Shown here in pieces: positions 43,928 through 53,518 of a DNA stretch of 64,000 nt (the stretch's first letter is position 1; every line of letters starts with the position of its first letter). The translations under genes and the position numbers were made by a program. The notes below the pieces were generated by a model. It saw only the letters and a program-made list of their open reading frames with translations, was not told where the DNA came from and did not search any database. Origin of the DNA: Vibrio harveyi NBRC 15634 = ATCC 14126 = KCTC 12724. Lineage in GTDB: Bacteria > Pseudomonadota > Gammaproteobacteria > Enterobacterales > Vibrionaceae. The stretch spans positions 28,837 through 92,836 of the forward strand of contig NZ_BCUF01000019.1 in assembly GCF_001591145.1 (NCBI RefSeq), written 5' to 3'.

Positions 43928-45864
43928 ACTTCATCTCCTTCTTGAGTGATAGGTAACCAGACGGTCATGCAAGTGAAATGGTTGAGCTCAGATTCCACCT
44001 CTATCCAGCCTTTATGGCTTGCCATAATCTGTTGGCAGATAGACAGTCCGATACCTAAACCGAAATTACCTTCTTTCTTGGTTGTAAAGTTGAGTTCAAA
44101 AATGGCTTTTTGTTGCGATTCGGGGATGCCACATCCGTTGTCTGTAAACGAAATTACGGCATACTTTTGTTGGTTTTTTTCTACCAAACGAGATTGAATT
44201 GTGAGTTCGCCTTTATCAGGAAAGGCATCAATGGCGTTGGAAATCAGATTCGTCCAAACTTGCTGTAAAGCAATGGGTTGGCAGAGTGTATTAGGAAGTT
44301 CTGCGTAGTTTGTTGTGACCTTATGCATCTTGAGTTTGTTCTCAAAGATCACCAACGTATCTTCTATGCCTTCATGTAAGTTGGCAAAGTGTAAACCTTC
44401 GTCGTCTGAGCGTGCGTAGCCTTTTAAGCTTTTTACCATATCAGCGATGCGAGCTGCGCAAACATTGATTGAGCGAAGTGATGCGCCGACTTGATGATAT
44501 TGTTCTAACGTGCCAAGTGAATCCAATGAGTCGTCGTTTTGACGGTTAAGTTGTGCAACCAAAGTTTGGTCGCCCTCAAGCCCTAGATTAACGACTTTCT
44601 TTGCTAATGTTCTGTCGGGAAGGCTGGAACTCAATTGTTTTACTCGCTCTCTGAGTTCTGCGGTCGAAGCCGGTTTGGCGCTTTGAGCTCTTGTCAGTAA
44701 ACCAATGCCTTTTTCTTGAACCTCGTAACTAGGTAGCTGAGTGAGTAGGTTTTCAAGCGTCAGAGTTAGGTTTTCTACCCCTCGTAAGATAGCTGCAATG
44801 GGGTTGTTTAATTCGTGTGCGACACCCGCAACAAGTTGACCCAGCATCGCCATTTTTTCGCGTTCGATGAGTTGCTGGTGGGCGGACTCCAATGATTCCA
44901 ATGTTTTTTGCAGTTGCAACTTAGTGTTGATGCTGCGTTGCAATCGTCGGTTGAAGTGACGTAGCAACAAGTTGGTAAACAGAGGTAGTAAGTTAGAATC
45001 ACCTTGCATCACCTTACGGAAGACATTTCTGTCAAGCTTGATGACTTCCGTTTTTGTTAGGGTGAGTGCAGTTGAAAACGAACTCTCTCCGGTGACAAAT
45101 GACATGCCGCCGACAATGTTCCCTTTTGAATGGCGCACCACTTCACGTTGCATGCCAAGTTCATCACGTTTGTAGAGCGCTACCTCACCACTGGTAATAA
45201 ACCACAAGAAACTGTTTGGCTCGCCTTCAATCGTAAGTAGGTGTTCAGGAGAGTAGGTACGGCAAGCCTTGGTATCGTCATTTTGTTCAAAGAAGTGTTG
45301 CAACGCCGTGATGACTTGTTCTGCGAGTTCCCCATCAGAGAGGGCGTGGTAGTCGTTCAAGAACCCTGCTTGATAGTTGCTCATCTGATTTTCGATGTGA
45401 GCGCGCAGCAATTTATGCTGGTCGAGGATTTGGCTGTAGTTGAGCAAGTCTTCTCTATCATGACGGAGAATGAACTGGGTCAGCTCTTTTTGCGCCGTAT
45501 TGAACAGGACTTTATCCGGAAGAGGCTTGGTTAAGCAGTGATCGAGGCGTCCTTCATTGACGGCGGTTAAAATGGCCTCAATATCGGACGAGCAGCTAAT
45601 GAGGATTTTGCGAGCTTGCTCAGTGTGTGGCTTGCGGTCGAGACCGATGAGGAAGTCAACGCCATTAAAATGTGCATGATGGCTCGCAATAACCAGCGCA
45701 ACCTTTTGTTCTCTTTCTTCGAGATATTCGAGAGCGCTCTGTGCTTCTTCTATCGATTCCACAGAGAGAATATCAAACTTGCTCGAAAAGGCAGACAACT
45801 CCAATCGAAACTGTTCGGCACTGATTGGATTGTTGTCGAGGCACAATACGGCGTAACGGTTCAC
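43924..45864 (-). CDS. Histidine kinase with pseudo-receiver and cyclic-nucleotide-binding domain
   Basis: A soluble kinase of about 646 residues with an unusual order: N-terminal receiver-like domain (1-125), a linker, a CAP_ED cyclic-nucleotide-binding-like domain (about 200-305; FLWFITSGEVALYK, GNIVGGMSFVTGESSFS), a coiled coil, HisKA with His350 in LVAGVAHELNNPIAAI, and a HATPase domain with DNGCGIPE and GLGIGLSICQQI. In the receiver the phospho-acceptor Asp is Ser61 (VIASHHAHFNG), the acidic pocket is DN rather than DD, and the lysine (LTKPLPD) remains. The start is the GTG at 45864; an upstream TTG would add 15 residues. It is the first gene of a two-gene unit. Confidence 0.85.
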   Translation of the reverse strand: MNRYAVLCLDNNPISAEQFRLELSAFSSKFDILSVESIEEAQSALEYLEEREQKVALVIASHHAHFNGVDFLIGLDRKPHTEQARKILISCSSDIEAILTAVNEGRLDHCLTKPLPDKVLFNTAQKELTQFILRHDREDLLNYSQILDQHKLLRAHIENQMSNYQAGFLNDYHALSDGELAEQVITALQHFFEQNDDTKACRTYSPEHLLTIEGEPNSFLWFITSGEVALYKRDELGMQREVVRHSKGNIVGGMSFVTGESSFSTALTLTKTEVIKLDRNVFRKVMQGDSNLLPLFTNLLLRHFNRRLQRSINTKLQLQKTLESLESAHQQLIEREKMAMLGQLVAGVAHELNNPIAAILRGVENLTLTLENLLTQLPSYEVQEKGIGLLTRAQSAKPASTAELRERVKQLSSSLPDRTLAKKVVNLGLEGDQTLVAQLNRQNDDSLDSLGTLEQYHQVGASLRSINVCAARIADMVKSLKGYARSDDEGLHFANLHEGIEDTLVIFENKLKMHKVTTNYAELPNTLCQPIALQQVWTNLISNAIDAFPDKGELTIQSRLVEKNQQKYAVISFTDNGCGIPESQQKAIFELNFTTKKEGNFGLGIGLSICQQIMASHKGWIEVESELNHFTCMTVWLPITQEGDEV

Positions 45865-46049
45865 AGTGGTTTGAGCTCCGGTTAAAACTTGGCACCAACA
45901 ACATATCAATTAAATATAGAAATGGTTGAGAGCTGAGTATTGTTCTCGATTAATGAACTAAAATAACCATCAATAGTCTGATATATCTCAATGTTTTATC
46001 CGCTTTGGGTTTGGGTTAGACTGAGCACAAATACTCAATAAGTGACGTT

Positions 46050-47312
46050 ATGGAAAATCTTAAAAAAATCGGTGCCATTGGTGGCGCTATTTCTCTTGCG
46101 CTGTGTTGGCCGTTAGCAGTTGGTCAAATTGGTCAAACTATCATTGAAGATGGCATCGCCAATATGAACGATGAAATGGTCAAAGGTGAAATTGTGGAAT
46201 ATGACCGCGGTTACCTGTCTTCGGTCGTTCTGACGCGTTACACCGTTGTCGACCCAGAAATCAAAGCGCAGCTTGAGCGTGATGGTCTTCCGACAGCTTT
46301 TGATGTGACCAGCGACGTAACACATGGTTTAACGAGCTTAAGTGCAGATTCTAAACTCGTTGACGCGGACTTCCTACCGTTGACGATGCACAGTAAAACT
46401 CAGCTCAACGGAAACACGGATTTCACGCTTAACCTAGCAAGTTGGAATTACCAAAACGACGCTCAAGGTATGCACCTTTCATCTAGTCCTGCGCAAGTTA
46501 AAGGTAATGTGACTGTGCTGGGTGATTTAAACTACCAAGTGTCGATTCCTTCGGTACAAATCGACTTTGAAAATGGTGAAGAGATTCATCTAACAGAGCT
46601 GAAAGGTGAAGGCAAAGGTAAGCAAGCAAAAGGATACTGGCTAGGGGAGCAATCTTTCTCTCTACAAAAACTGGATATTGTTGATGCGCAACTTGCCCCG
46701 ATGTTCCTAATCGAGAACGCAAGCTACAGTGGCAATACATCCCTGAATGAATCTGGCGACAAACTGAACACCCAGTTGGTATTAGACGCTAAGCAAATGC
46801 GTTTAACGGATGGTACAGACGTTGATAACTTCAAGCTTGATTTCGCTATCGGTGATATTGACAGCCAGTCGTTCGATCAAATTATGTCGATTTACCAAAG
46901 TTCACCAATGCTAGATGAGCAAGAGATTCAAAAGCTGTTGCCGCATATTGATACTTTGTTTAGCAAAGGCTTTAACCTATCAGTCAACGAGCTATCTCTT
47001 GCATTTGGAGACGGCAAATTCCGTAATGAATGGCAATTATCCGTGCCGGAAGGTACCGACCACATCACGCAAGACCCGATGAAGCTAATGACAGCGACAA
47101 AAGGCTCGCTGAATACTTACTTCTCTGATGAGTTGGTGGATCTGTACCCATTCATTCAAGAAGGCGTTGACGAGTTGATGGTGATGGAACTTATTGAGAA
47201 AAAAGACAAGGGCTATGAACTAAAAGCACAAATTTCTGATGGGAAATTGAAGTTCGAAAATGGACAAGAATTTCCTTTAATCGCACTGCTTATGCCTGCA
47301 TTGATGCAATAG
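46050..47312 (+). CDS. DUF945 (YdgA-like) envelope protein
   Basis: A 420-residue protein of the DUF945/YdgA family, mostly beta-structured and anchored by an N-terminal hydrophobic segment (about residues 8-26). Visible family features are the FDRGYLSS-like motif (here YDRGYLSSVV, about 51-60), repeated acidic strands, and a C-terminal FENGQEFPLIALL. YdgA-type proteins sit in the inner membrane facing the periplasm; their role is not settled. A terminator follows, and it is independent of serC. Confidence 0.75.
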   Translation: MENLKKIGAIGGAISLALCWPLAVGQIGQTIIEDGIANMNDEMVKGEIVEYDRGYLSSVVLTRYTVVDPEIKAQLERDGLPTAFDVTSDVTHGLTSLSADSKLVDADFLPLTMHSKTQLNGNTDFTLNLASWNYQNDAQGMHLSSSPAQVKGNVTVLGDLNYQVSIPSVQIDFENGEEIHLTELKGEGKGKQAKGYWLGEQSFSLQKLDIVDAQLAPMFLIENASYSGNTSLNESGDKLNTQLVLDAKQMRLTDGTDVDNFKLDFAIGDIDSQSFDQIMSIYQSSPMLDEQEIQKLLPHIDTLFSKGFNLSVNELSLAFGDGKFRNEWQLSVPEGTDHITQDPMKLMTATKGSLNTYFSDELVDLYPFIQEGVDELMVMELIEKKDKGYELKAQISDGKLKFENGQEFPLIALLMPALMQ

Positions 47313-47349
47313 AGAAGTTTACAAAGTAAGTTTTTAGCTTTTCCAGTTT

Positions 47350-47376
47350 AAAAAGAGGTCGTAAGACCTCTTTTCT
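47350..47376 (+). terminator. Terminator of the DUF945 gene
   Basis: AAAAGAGGTC pairs with GACCTCTTTT around a four-base loop, followed by a T-rich stretch. Confidence 0.85.
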
Positions 47377-47434
47377 TGTTTTTATCCCTGCAAAAACGTG
47401 ATATTAATTTCGTAATCTTTACTTAGCAGGAGCA

Positions 47435-48538
47435 ATGAGCATCATGGAACAAAATACGGACAACGTATTTAACTTCAGTGCAGGACCTGCAGGTCTGCCA
47501 AAAGCAGTCATGCAGCAAGCACAAAAGGAGCTAATCAACTGGCAAGGTCTTGGGACTTCAGTGATGGAAATCAGTCACCGAAGCAAAGAGTTCATTAAGG
47601 TTGCAGAAGAAGCAGAGCAAGACCTTCGTGATCTTTTAAATATCCCAGACAACTATAAAGTATTGTTTTGCCAAGGTGGTGCTCGTGCTCAATTTGCCGC
47701 TGTTCCACTAAACCTATTAGGTAGCGCGGAAACTGCGACTTACATTGATGGTGGTTACTGGGCAGAAAGCGCAGTAGCAGAAGCGAAAAAGTACTGTGAA
47801 CCTGACGTGTTCAACGCAAAAACGGTGATTGACGGTAAAGCGGCAGTTCTACCTGCAACAGAATGGAAAATTTCGCCAGATGCGGCTTACGTCCATTTTT
47901 GCCCGAACGAGACCATTGATGGTATTGAAATCAACGATCTGCCAGTAACGGATAAACCAATTGTTGCAGATATGTCTTCGACCATTCTTTCTCGTGAAAT
48001 TGATGTTTCTCAATACGGTGTCATTTACGCTGGTGCACAAAAGAATATTGGTCCATCAGGCATTGCAATTGCGATTGTTCGTGACGATCTTCTTGGTTTG
48101 GCGAAAGAAGTGCTACCGAGTATTCTTGACTACAAAGTGTTGGCAGAAAAAGAGTCGATGTTCAACACGCCTCCTACATTCGCTTGGTACTTATCAGGTC
48201 TAGTGTTTAAGTGGTTAAAAGAGCAGGGTGGCGTAAAAGCGATCGAGCAAGTAAACCGTGAAAAAGCAGCACTGCTATACGATTACATCGATCAGTCTGA
48301 TTTCTACCGTAACGGAGTGCACTCTGCGAACCGTTCTCTGATGAACGTACCGTTCCAACTAGCAAAACCAGAACTTGATGGCACATTCCTAGAGTTGGCA
48401 GATGCAAAAGGACTGAAGGCACTAAAAGGTCACCGTGCCGTTGGTGGTATGCGTGCATCAATTTACAACGCGATGCCGCTTGAAGGTGTGCAAGCTCTCG
48501 TGGACTTTATGCGTGAGTTCGAGCAAGAGTACGCTTAA
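47435..48538 (+). CDS. serC: Phosphoserine aminotransferase
   Basis: SerC makes phosphoserine from 3-phosphohydroxypyruvate in serine synthesis and also serves pyridoxal phosphate synthesis. The 367-residue class V aminotransferase begins with [14 protein letters not shown], has [14 protein letters not shown], and the PLP lysine in [12 protein letters not shown] (about residue 203). AGGAG precedes the ATG at 47435. It stands alone here, not with aroA, and is followed by a terminator. Confidence 0.96.
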   Translation: MSIMEQNTDNVFNFSAGPAGLPKAVMQQAQKELINWQGLGTSVMEISHRSKEFIKVAEEAEQDLRDLLNIPDNYKVLFCQGGARAQFAAVPLNLLGSAETATYIDGGYWAESAVAEAKKYCEPDVFNAKTVIDGKAAVLPATEWKISPDAAYVHFCPNETIDGIEINDLPVTDKPIVADMSSTILSREIDVSQYGVIYAGAQKNIGPSGIAIAIVRDDLLGLAKEVLPSILDYKVLAEKESMFNTPPTFAWYLSGLVFKWLKEQGGVKAIEQVNREKAALLYDYIDQSDFYRNGVHSANRSLMNVPFQLAKPELDGTFLELADAKGLKALKGHRAVGGMRASIYNAMPLEGVQALVDFMREFEQEYA

Positions 48539-48562
48539 TCACTAACTGTGATATAATCTTTG

Positions 48563-48588
48563 AAAGCGTCGCAATTGCGGCGCTTTTT
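48563..48588 (+). terminator. serC terminator
   Basis: AAAGCGTCGCAATTGCGGCGCTTTTT stem with one internal mismatch and a T tract. Confidence 0.85.
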
Positions 48589-48705
48589 GCTTTCTATGGT
48601 AGGGTGAACCACCAATGGAAGCACCCGCACATTTCCTGTCGGCGCTTTTGAATAAGCACCAGTCGTTCGCTACTTTTGTAATACCATCAATTTTCGAGAA
48701 TTCTA

Positions 48706-49875
48706 GTGAGAAACCTGAGCCTGTTGTTATTTCTGTTTTCCTCCTTGGTCTCCGCTCAAGAGATCCAAGTTTGGAGTGGCATTGAATATTCTACCGTCGC
48801 AGAAATTAACGAGCGCTTCGAAGCCGAAACAGGCAACACACTCGCGATCAGAGAGTTCGATGTAAACAATATCCGTTCAGAACTACTACTCGCCAAGCAA
48901 ACTGGTATTACCGTGCCTGATGTTATTTGGGTTCCTTCTGATTTCTTGGGACTACATGACTACTTTGATCTCGCCCAAATTCCGCCAAGCTGGTTAGAAG
49001 AGAAAAGCATAGAGCCAAAAGCTCTGGAACTTGTCACCGTGGACGACGCCATTTATGGGGTCCCGCTTGGTTTAGGTAATCACTTGGTTTTGTATGTGAA
49101 TACGAAGCTGACCAACGAAGTACAGCCAACTTGGGAAAAGCTTATTGAAGATGCCAAACAGGGCAAAAGCACGCTCGCAATGCAGTATCCGAACATGTAC
49201 TTCTTGATGTCGTTTGTGCCTATGTTTTCCGATCATAGAACGCAACCTATCACCGATATTGATGTTGGTGCACTGGCGGCGGCTCTTAAGTTTTATGGTC
49301 GTTTACCTAAAGAAGGTGTGGTGATTGATGATTACAACCAAGATCAAGCGCGAGCGTTGTTCATTGAAGGGAAAGCGCCATATCTCATTGATGGTGATTG
49401 GGCGCTAGGTGAGCTGAAGCAACACTTCTCAACAGAACTCAGAATCAGCAGTTTACCGACGTACAATAATCACCACATGCACTCACTGAGTGGCGGTAAG
49501 GTGTTGGCATTTAATGCTGAAGCAATGCGCAATCCGGCGAAGAAAAAAGCAATGCGTACTCTGGCGATGATCGTACAAAAGCCGGAGTTTATTGAAGACG
49601 TCATCATCAACCAGAACTTGATCTCTACCAATCGCTCAATCAACCGCAAATGGTATGACGAAGAGAACACCTACTATAGCGATTTGTACAAAGAGCTGAC
49701 CCCCGCTTATGCCATGCCAAGTACCGTAGAAATGGCGGTGACTTGGGAAGCGTTGATTCGCGGATATAAGCGCTACAAAGCAGGCATGCCTGCACACGGC
49801 GCCGCTCAATTTGTGGTGGACTTCATCAATAAACATTCAAATCACATTCACAAGAGTAGGAAAGCATCCTTATGA
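48706..49875 (+). CDS. Orphan periplasmic sugar-type solute-binding protein
   Basis: A 389-residue family 1 extracellular solute-binding protein (maltose-binding class) with a signal peptide (about residues 1-17, ending VSA). VWSGIEYSTVAEINERFEAETGNTLAIREF is the typical first strand-helix unit, and AIYGVPLGLGNHLVLYVNTKL and LFIEGKAPYLIDGDWALGEL are hinge-region signatures. No ABC permease or ATPase gene is adjacent. Instead its stop overlaps the start of a membrane diguanylate cyclase by four bases, which implies a sensory rather than transport role. Translation starts at GTG. A ligand cannot be predicted beyond oligosaccharide-like. Confidence 0.82.
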   Translation: MRNLSLLLFLFSSLVSAQEIQVWSGIEYSTVAEINERFEAETGNTLAIREFDVNNIRSELLLAKQTGITVPDVIWVPSDFLGLHDYFDLAQIPPSWLEEKSIEPKALELVTVDDAIYGVPLGLGNHLVLYVNTKLTNEVQPTWEKLIEDAKQGKSTLAMQYPNMYFLMSFVPMFSDHRTQPITDIDVGALAAALKFYGRLPKEGVVIDDYNQDQARALFIEGKAPYLIDGDWALGELKQHFSTELRISSLPTYNNHHMHSLSGGKVLAFNAEAMRNPAKKKAMRTLAMIVQKPEFIEDVIINQNLISTNRSINRKWYDEENTYYSDLYKELTPAYAMPSTVEMAVTWEALIRGYKRYKAGMPAHGAAQFVVDFINKHSNHIHKSRKASL

Positions 49876-51806
49876 TAAGTTTGCGTAGCATCTTAACTTT
49901 GATTGTGGTGGTAGGGTCGTTACTGCCTGCTTATTGGGTGGGCACCAGTATGATCGATAAGCACCAAACCGATTTGTTGGTGCAAAAAGAACTTAAACTG
50001 GAAAATACCAATCAAGGTATCCAAGAAACGATAGGTGAAGACCTGACCTTTGTGGCGAACTTAACTCGCTGGTATTCCAAGGATCGCTTACTCGTTCAAG
50101 GCATGGATAACGTCCTGTATTCATCCATTATCTGGCAAATGATAGAGACATTTGAAGAGTTGGCGGTCAATGTCAGTACGACTTACATTATCGATAAAAA
50201 CTGGCAACCAATGTACGAAAGCAATGGCTCAGTATATCACCTAGAAAACAGTAAGCTGCTGACCAAAATTCGAGCCGCTGAAGACATTTATAAGCAAGGT
50301 AAGATGTATCACAGTACTTACTTTGATGAGGGGCTGGTATTAAATGGGGGGCAAAGTGGTATCGCCTTTGTCAGCCCGTTACTGCCGTACACGCTGCTGC
50401 CAGGTTCAGAGTATGAGCCGCAAGGTTATTTGGTTGTTTTAGTGTCATATCAGGATTTAATCCGAATTTCGCAACCATTCTTATATGCTCAAGAAAGCGT
50501 TAACTTCCACTATGGTGCGGTGAGTAATACCAAGGGGGATACCACGCATCATTTGAGTAAAATTACCGTCCAGAACAACAGTTTTGTGAAGCCATTAGAA
50601 GTGACTATGATTCACACTGTGTCAGACGCAGCACGAAACCAAGAACTGACACAATCGAAGCAACAGCTATTAAATATCATCATTGCGACCTTGGTTGTGA
50701 CTCTATGCATTGCGATTGTGGCAAGCCGATGGCTTACAGAACCTATTCGTCAGATGGAAGTGGTCGTGCGTCGATTTAAAACGAATAAACGACCAGATTT
50801 ATCGCCTAAGCGTTTTCAATTTAAAGAGTTTAGACAGTTGATGAGCCTATTGGATTCGCTTTGGGCGCAATTGACCAGTCAGATGGATGAGTTGGAAGTA
50901 CGAAACAAAGCGCTGCGCAACGCCAACCAACAAGTTCAAGATACTAACGCGCAACTTGCGAACTTCAACCAAAAGCTAGAGCATCGAGTTGAAGAGCAAA
51001 CGGCGGAGTTGCGGGCAAACTTAACACGCGAAGAAGCGCACCAAGCAAAACTCATGACGCTGATTAACTTTACCACTAGCCATGCAGGGGTAGGGTTCCA
51101 TGCGATTCCGGAAGTGATTAATTCGGGGCTCTCCCGCTTGTTTCCTGACTCAGACATGCGCTTTAGTTTTGAAAAACCGTGCAGCGAAAATGCGAAAACC
51201 ATGCGATCTTCTACGGGAGCTGAAATTGGTTACTTCTGTTATGGTAATTATGTCATGACAGGAGAAGATCGCATTTTATTAGAGCTATTTAAGAAGCAGT
51301 TATACTCGTGGCTGGAGTTAGAAGATTTCGCACGTCGAGACAAACTCTCAAAGTGCTTTAATCGTAAGGCGTTTGACGAAGACTATGAGTTTGCTTGCCA
51401 ATCCGTCATTCAAGGACATTGGCAATCTATGGCTATTATTGTGATTGATATAAACGGCTTAAAAAACCTCAATGACAATTATGGGCACGACCGTGGTGAT
51501 GTTTTGATTGCTAAGTCAACGCAACTCATCAAGTCGGTTCTCAACGGAAAATCCTTGTTGTACAGAATTGGTGGTGATGAATTTGCCGTCATTGCAAAAG
51601 ACTTGAGCATTGACGCTCTAAACGAGTTGATTACACGTCTTGAGGTATCTCAACAGAATAAGTGGGTTGAGCTATCTGAGCATAACCGCTACCCAGTTCA
51701 GTTTTCTGTTGGAGGGGCTTCAAGTGAATCTGTGTCGATTGAAAATCTGTTTTCGATCGCGGATGAAGCTATGTATGAGAAAAAACGCGCCTTCTATCAG
51801 AAGTAA
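49872..51806 (+). CDS. Membrane diguanylate cyclase with periplasmic sensor
   Basis: A 644-residue c-di-GMP synthase. Helix 1 (about 5-25) and helix 2 (about 266-286) bracket a ~240-residue periplasmic sensor; then come a HAMP segment, a coiled coil (about 335-395), a GAF-like spacer and a GGDEF domain. The active site GGDEF (567-571) in LYRIGGDEFAVI and VIDINGLKNLNDNYGHDRGD are canonical, so activity is expected. The inhibitory I-site RxxD is replaced by NGKS (558-561). It is translationally coupled to a solute-binding protein that could dock on its sensor domain, comparable in logic to NspS-MbaA of V. cholerae. Confidence 0.88.
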   Translation: MISLRSILTLIVVVGSLLPAYWVGTSMIDKHQTDLLVQKELKLENTNQGIQETIGEDLTFVANLTRWYSKDRLLVQGMDNVLYSSIIWQMIETFEELAVNVSTTYIIDKNWQPMYESNGSVYHLENSKLLTKIRAAEDIYKQGKMYHSTYFDEGLVLNGGQSGIAFVSPLLPYTLLPGSEYEPQGYLVVLVSYQDLIRISQPFLYAQESVNFHYGAVSNTKGDTTHHLSKITVQNNSFVKPLEVTMIHTVSDAARNQELTQSKQQLLNIIIATLVVTLCIAIVASRWLTEPIRQMEVVVRRFKTNKRPDLSPKRFQFKEFRQLMSLLDSLWAQLTSQMDELEVRNKALRNANQQVQDTNAQLANFNQKLEHRVEEQTAELRANLTREEAHQAKLMTLINFTTSHAGVGFHAIPEVINSGLSRLFPDSDMRFSFEKPCSENAKTMRSSTGAEIGYFCYGNYVMTGEDRILLELFKKQLYSWLELEDFARRDKLSKCFNRKAFDEDYEFACQSVIQGHWQSMAIIVIDINGLKNLNDNYGHDRGDVLIAKSTQLIKSVLNGKSLLYRIGGDEFAVIAKDLSIDALNELITRLEVSQQNKWVELSEHNRYPVQFSVGGASSESVSIENLFSIADEAMYEKKRAFYQK

Positions 51807-51826
51807 TAATGAGTAATCGCAGACAG

Positions 51827-51862
51827 AAAAGCCCTTGTTCTTGCCGAATTAAGGGCTTTTTC
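51827..51862 (+). terminator. Terminator of the binding-protein/diguanylate cyclase unit
   Basis: AAAAGCCCTT pairs with AAGGGCTTTTT around a 14-base loop, about 20 bases after the stop. Confidence 0.8.
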
Positions 51863-51884
51863 GTGTCCGGTTTTAAACGTTAGG

Positions 51885-52271
51885 TTAGTTAAGGTGTAGA
51901 GTCAGGGGTTTCGCGATAGCAATGGATTCAATCGGCGAATCATCATCGAGAGGATAGGAGATACTAGAGCTGACAATGCCTGCGTTATATAGGCAATAGA
52001 CGATATCAAGTTTGATATTATTTTGTTTAAGTTCGATGCCCGTCAATACTGAATCACAGTCAGCTATTTCAGATAAATTTACCGCTTTTTGTAGTGAGAT
52101 TTTTAATAGACGATCTTCCGCTTCATAGCTGAATGCTCTTACTGCAAAGTCATCAATATCAATGATGGATTGGTTTTCTTCATTAGTGTCTAGAAATATT
52201 GGATTAACTTTATCCCGATATTGAATTGAGAGTGTCCCGTGCAAATCAAATGGATAGCGAATCTTTTTCAT
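51885..52271 (-). CDS. Hypothetical 128-residue protein
   Basis: A soluble 128-residue protein starting MKKIRYPFDLHGTLSIQYRD, with a mixed alpha/beta look and no signal peptide or known motif. AGGTGA lies six bases before the ATG at 52271, which is preferred to the GTG three codons upstream. It begins the AT-rich patch that also carries the two XRE-fusion genes, but is separated from them by about 230 bases. I do not recognise a family. Confidence 0.55.
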   Translation of the reverse strand: MKKIRYPFDLHGTLSIQYRDKVNPIFLDTNEENQSIIDIDDFAVRAFSYEAEDRLLKISLQKAVNLSEIADCDSVLTGIELKQNNIKLDIVYCLYNAGIVSSSISYPLDDDSPIESIAIAKPLTLHLN

Positions 52272-52378
52272 GCGTTTCACCTGCTAATAAATTAAAGCAC
52301 TTGGGTATAGATCTTAACGACTTAGATGTTGAGCAGGATAGCATTTGAGAATTGATGAGCATCTCGATTGCTAAGTGA

Positions 52379-52408
52379 TATAGCGGCAATCATTTGAATG
52401 CCGCTATA
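52379..52408. repeat. Perfect 10-base hairpin in the AT-rich patch
   Basis: TATAGCGGCA and TGCCGCTATA enclose ten bases, about 100 bases downstream of the XRE-fusion stop at 52505. No T tract follows in either direction. Confidence 0.55.
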
Positions 52409-52504
52409 GAGCTGTGAACCGTTATCAGAAGTCAAAGATAGCGATTGAAGGCACAGTGAATCTAAACTAACAATCGACAGCAAAGCGTAAAAGCCAGTAT
52501 TTGT

Positions 52505-53518
52505 TTAACAAATGCAATTAGGGTGTTCTGTACAACTGTCACATTGGCGATGAGTACAAACACCACAACACGTCAATAAATAGAGAAATTCTGGCTGAAT
52601 AAACAGCTCACTGGTTTCAATATACATGATTGCGCGAGTATAGCGTTTAGCGCCAACTTTGATTGCACCTACCGGGCTTTCTCCTTCGTAAGCCGCAACA
52701 CTAAAGCCCATTTTAAACATCACATCGACCGAGCTCTTTAAAGTGACGCTTGCGTAATAATGATGAATATGCGCGTTTTGAGCCAAGAAAGTGAACTCTG
52801 TATGCAGCTGTTTACGAAATACGCGTTCATTTTTGGAGTGCTGACTGATGGCGTAGTAAGAATATACTCCTTTCTCTCTCAATGGCTTGGTTAATCTAAG
52901 GTCAATCGTGTCGATAGGTAAGCGTTGCTTTTTAGTTCTATCTAGCTCATTTTCCAATGTGGGCACAGTAAAAAACATACCAATGTTATGACCGACTAGC
53001 TCACCTTTGGAAAGGTATTTATAAGCAATTGCTCGATTGTCTTTCTGATATTCAACCAAATCAATAGTCGCAAGACTATGTTTAATATTTAAAGACTTAA
53101 GCTGATTATGAAAGTTGTTCAGACTATTAATGAATTCTTGCTCATTATTTTGGCTCAGTTCTTCCTCTTCAATATGTTCATACACAACAGGGTAAGCATT
53201 TTTGTAGTCAATCCCTGAGATGATAGACATTGCGTCTTGGTATCTTTGTTTCAAAGACAATTCAAACTGTTCAACCTCGTCTTTTAAAGGCGTATCTAAC
53301 CCTAAATTACAAAGGTATGGCAGCAGGTTGTTTTCAAATGCACGAAGCACTCTGACTCGTCGGCTTAGACTCGGTTGAGTGATTCCTCTTTCCCATCGGC
53401 TAAAAGTAACACAGTCTATATTTGCTAAATCACCACCTAATAGATTTAGTCTTATTGATGCTTGCTCCTGAGTTAACCCTAATGTGGTTCTTATTGATTT
53501 TAGATAACTCCCGAACAC
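52505..53518 (-). CDS. XRE helix-turn-helix fused to an unrecognised domain, Cys-rich tail
   Basis: A 337-residue protein. Residues 1-65 are an XRE/Cro-type DNA-binding domain (LKSIRTTLGLTQEQASIRLN, then VTFSRWERGITQPS). A helical linker follows, and residues ~130-315 form an alpha/beta domain that may be a distant acyltransferase (GNAT-like) fold: HHYYASVTLKSSVDVMFKMGF and GAIKVGAKRYTRAIMYIET resemble its late strands. The last 21 residues hold eight cysteines (CCGVCTHRQCDSC...CIC), a probable metal- or redox-binding tail missing from its neighbour. GGGGGAAG precedes the GTG start. It is paralogous to the gene at 54068. Confidence 0.65.
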   Translation of the reverse strand: MFGSYLKSIRTTLGLTQEQASIRLNLLGGDLANIDCVTFSRWERGITQPSLSRRVRVLRAFENNLLPYLCNLGLDTPLKDEVEQFELSLKQRYQDAMSIISGIDYKNAYPVVYEHIEEEELSQNNEQEFINSLNNFHNQLKSLNIKHSLATIDLVEYQKDNRAIAYKYLSKGELVGHNIGMFFTVPTLENELDRTKKQRLPIDTIDLRLTKPLREKGVYSYYAISQHSKNERVFRKQLHTEFTFLAQNAHIHHYYASVTLKSSVDVMFKMGFSVAAYEGESPVGAIKVGAKRYTRAIMYIETSELFIQPEFLYLLTCCGVCTHRQCDSCTEHPNCIC

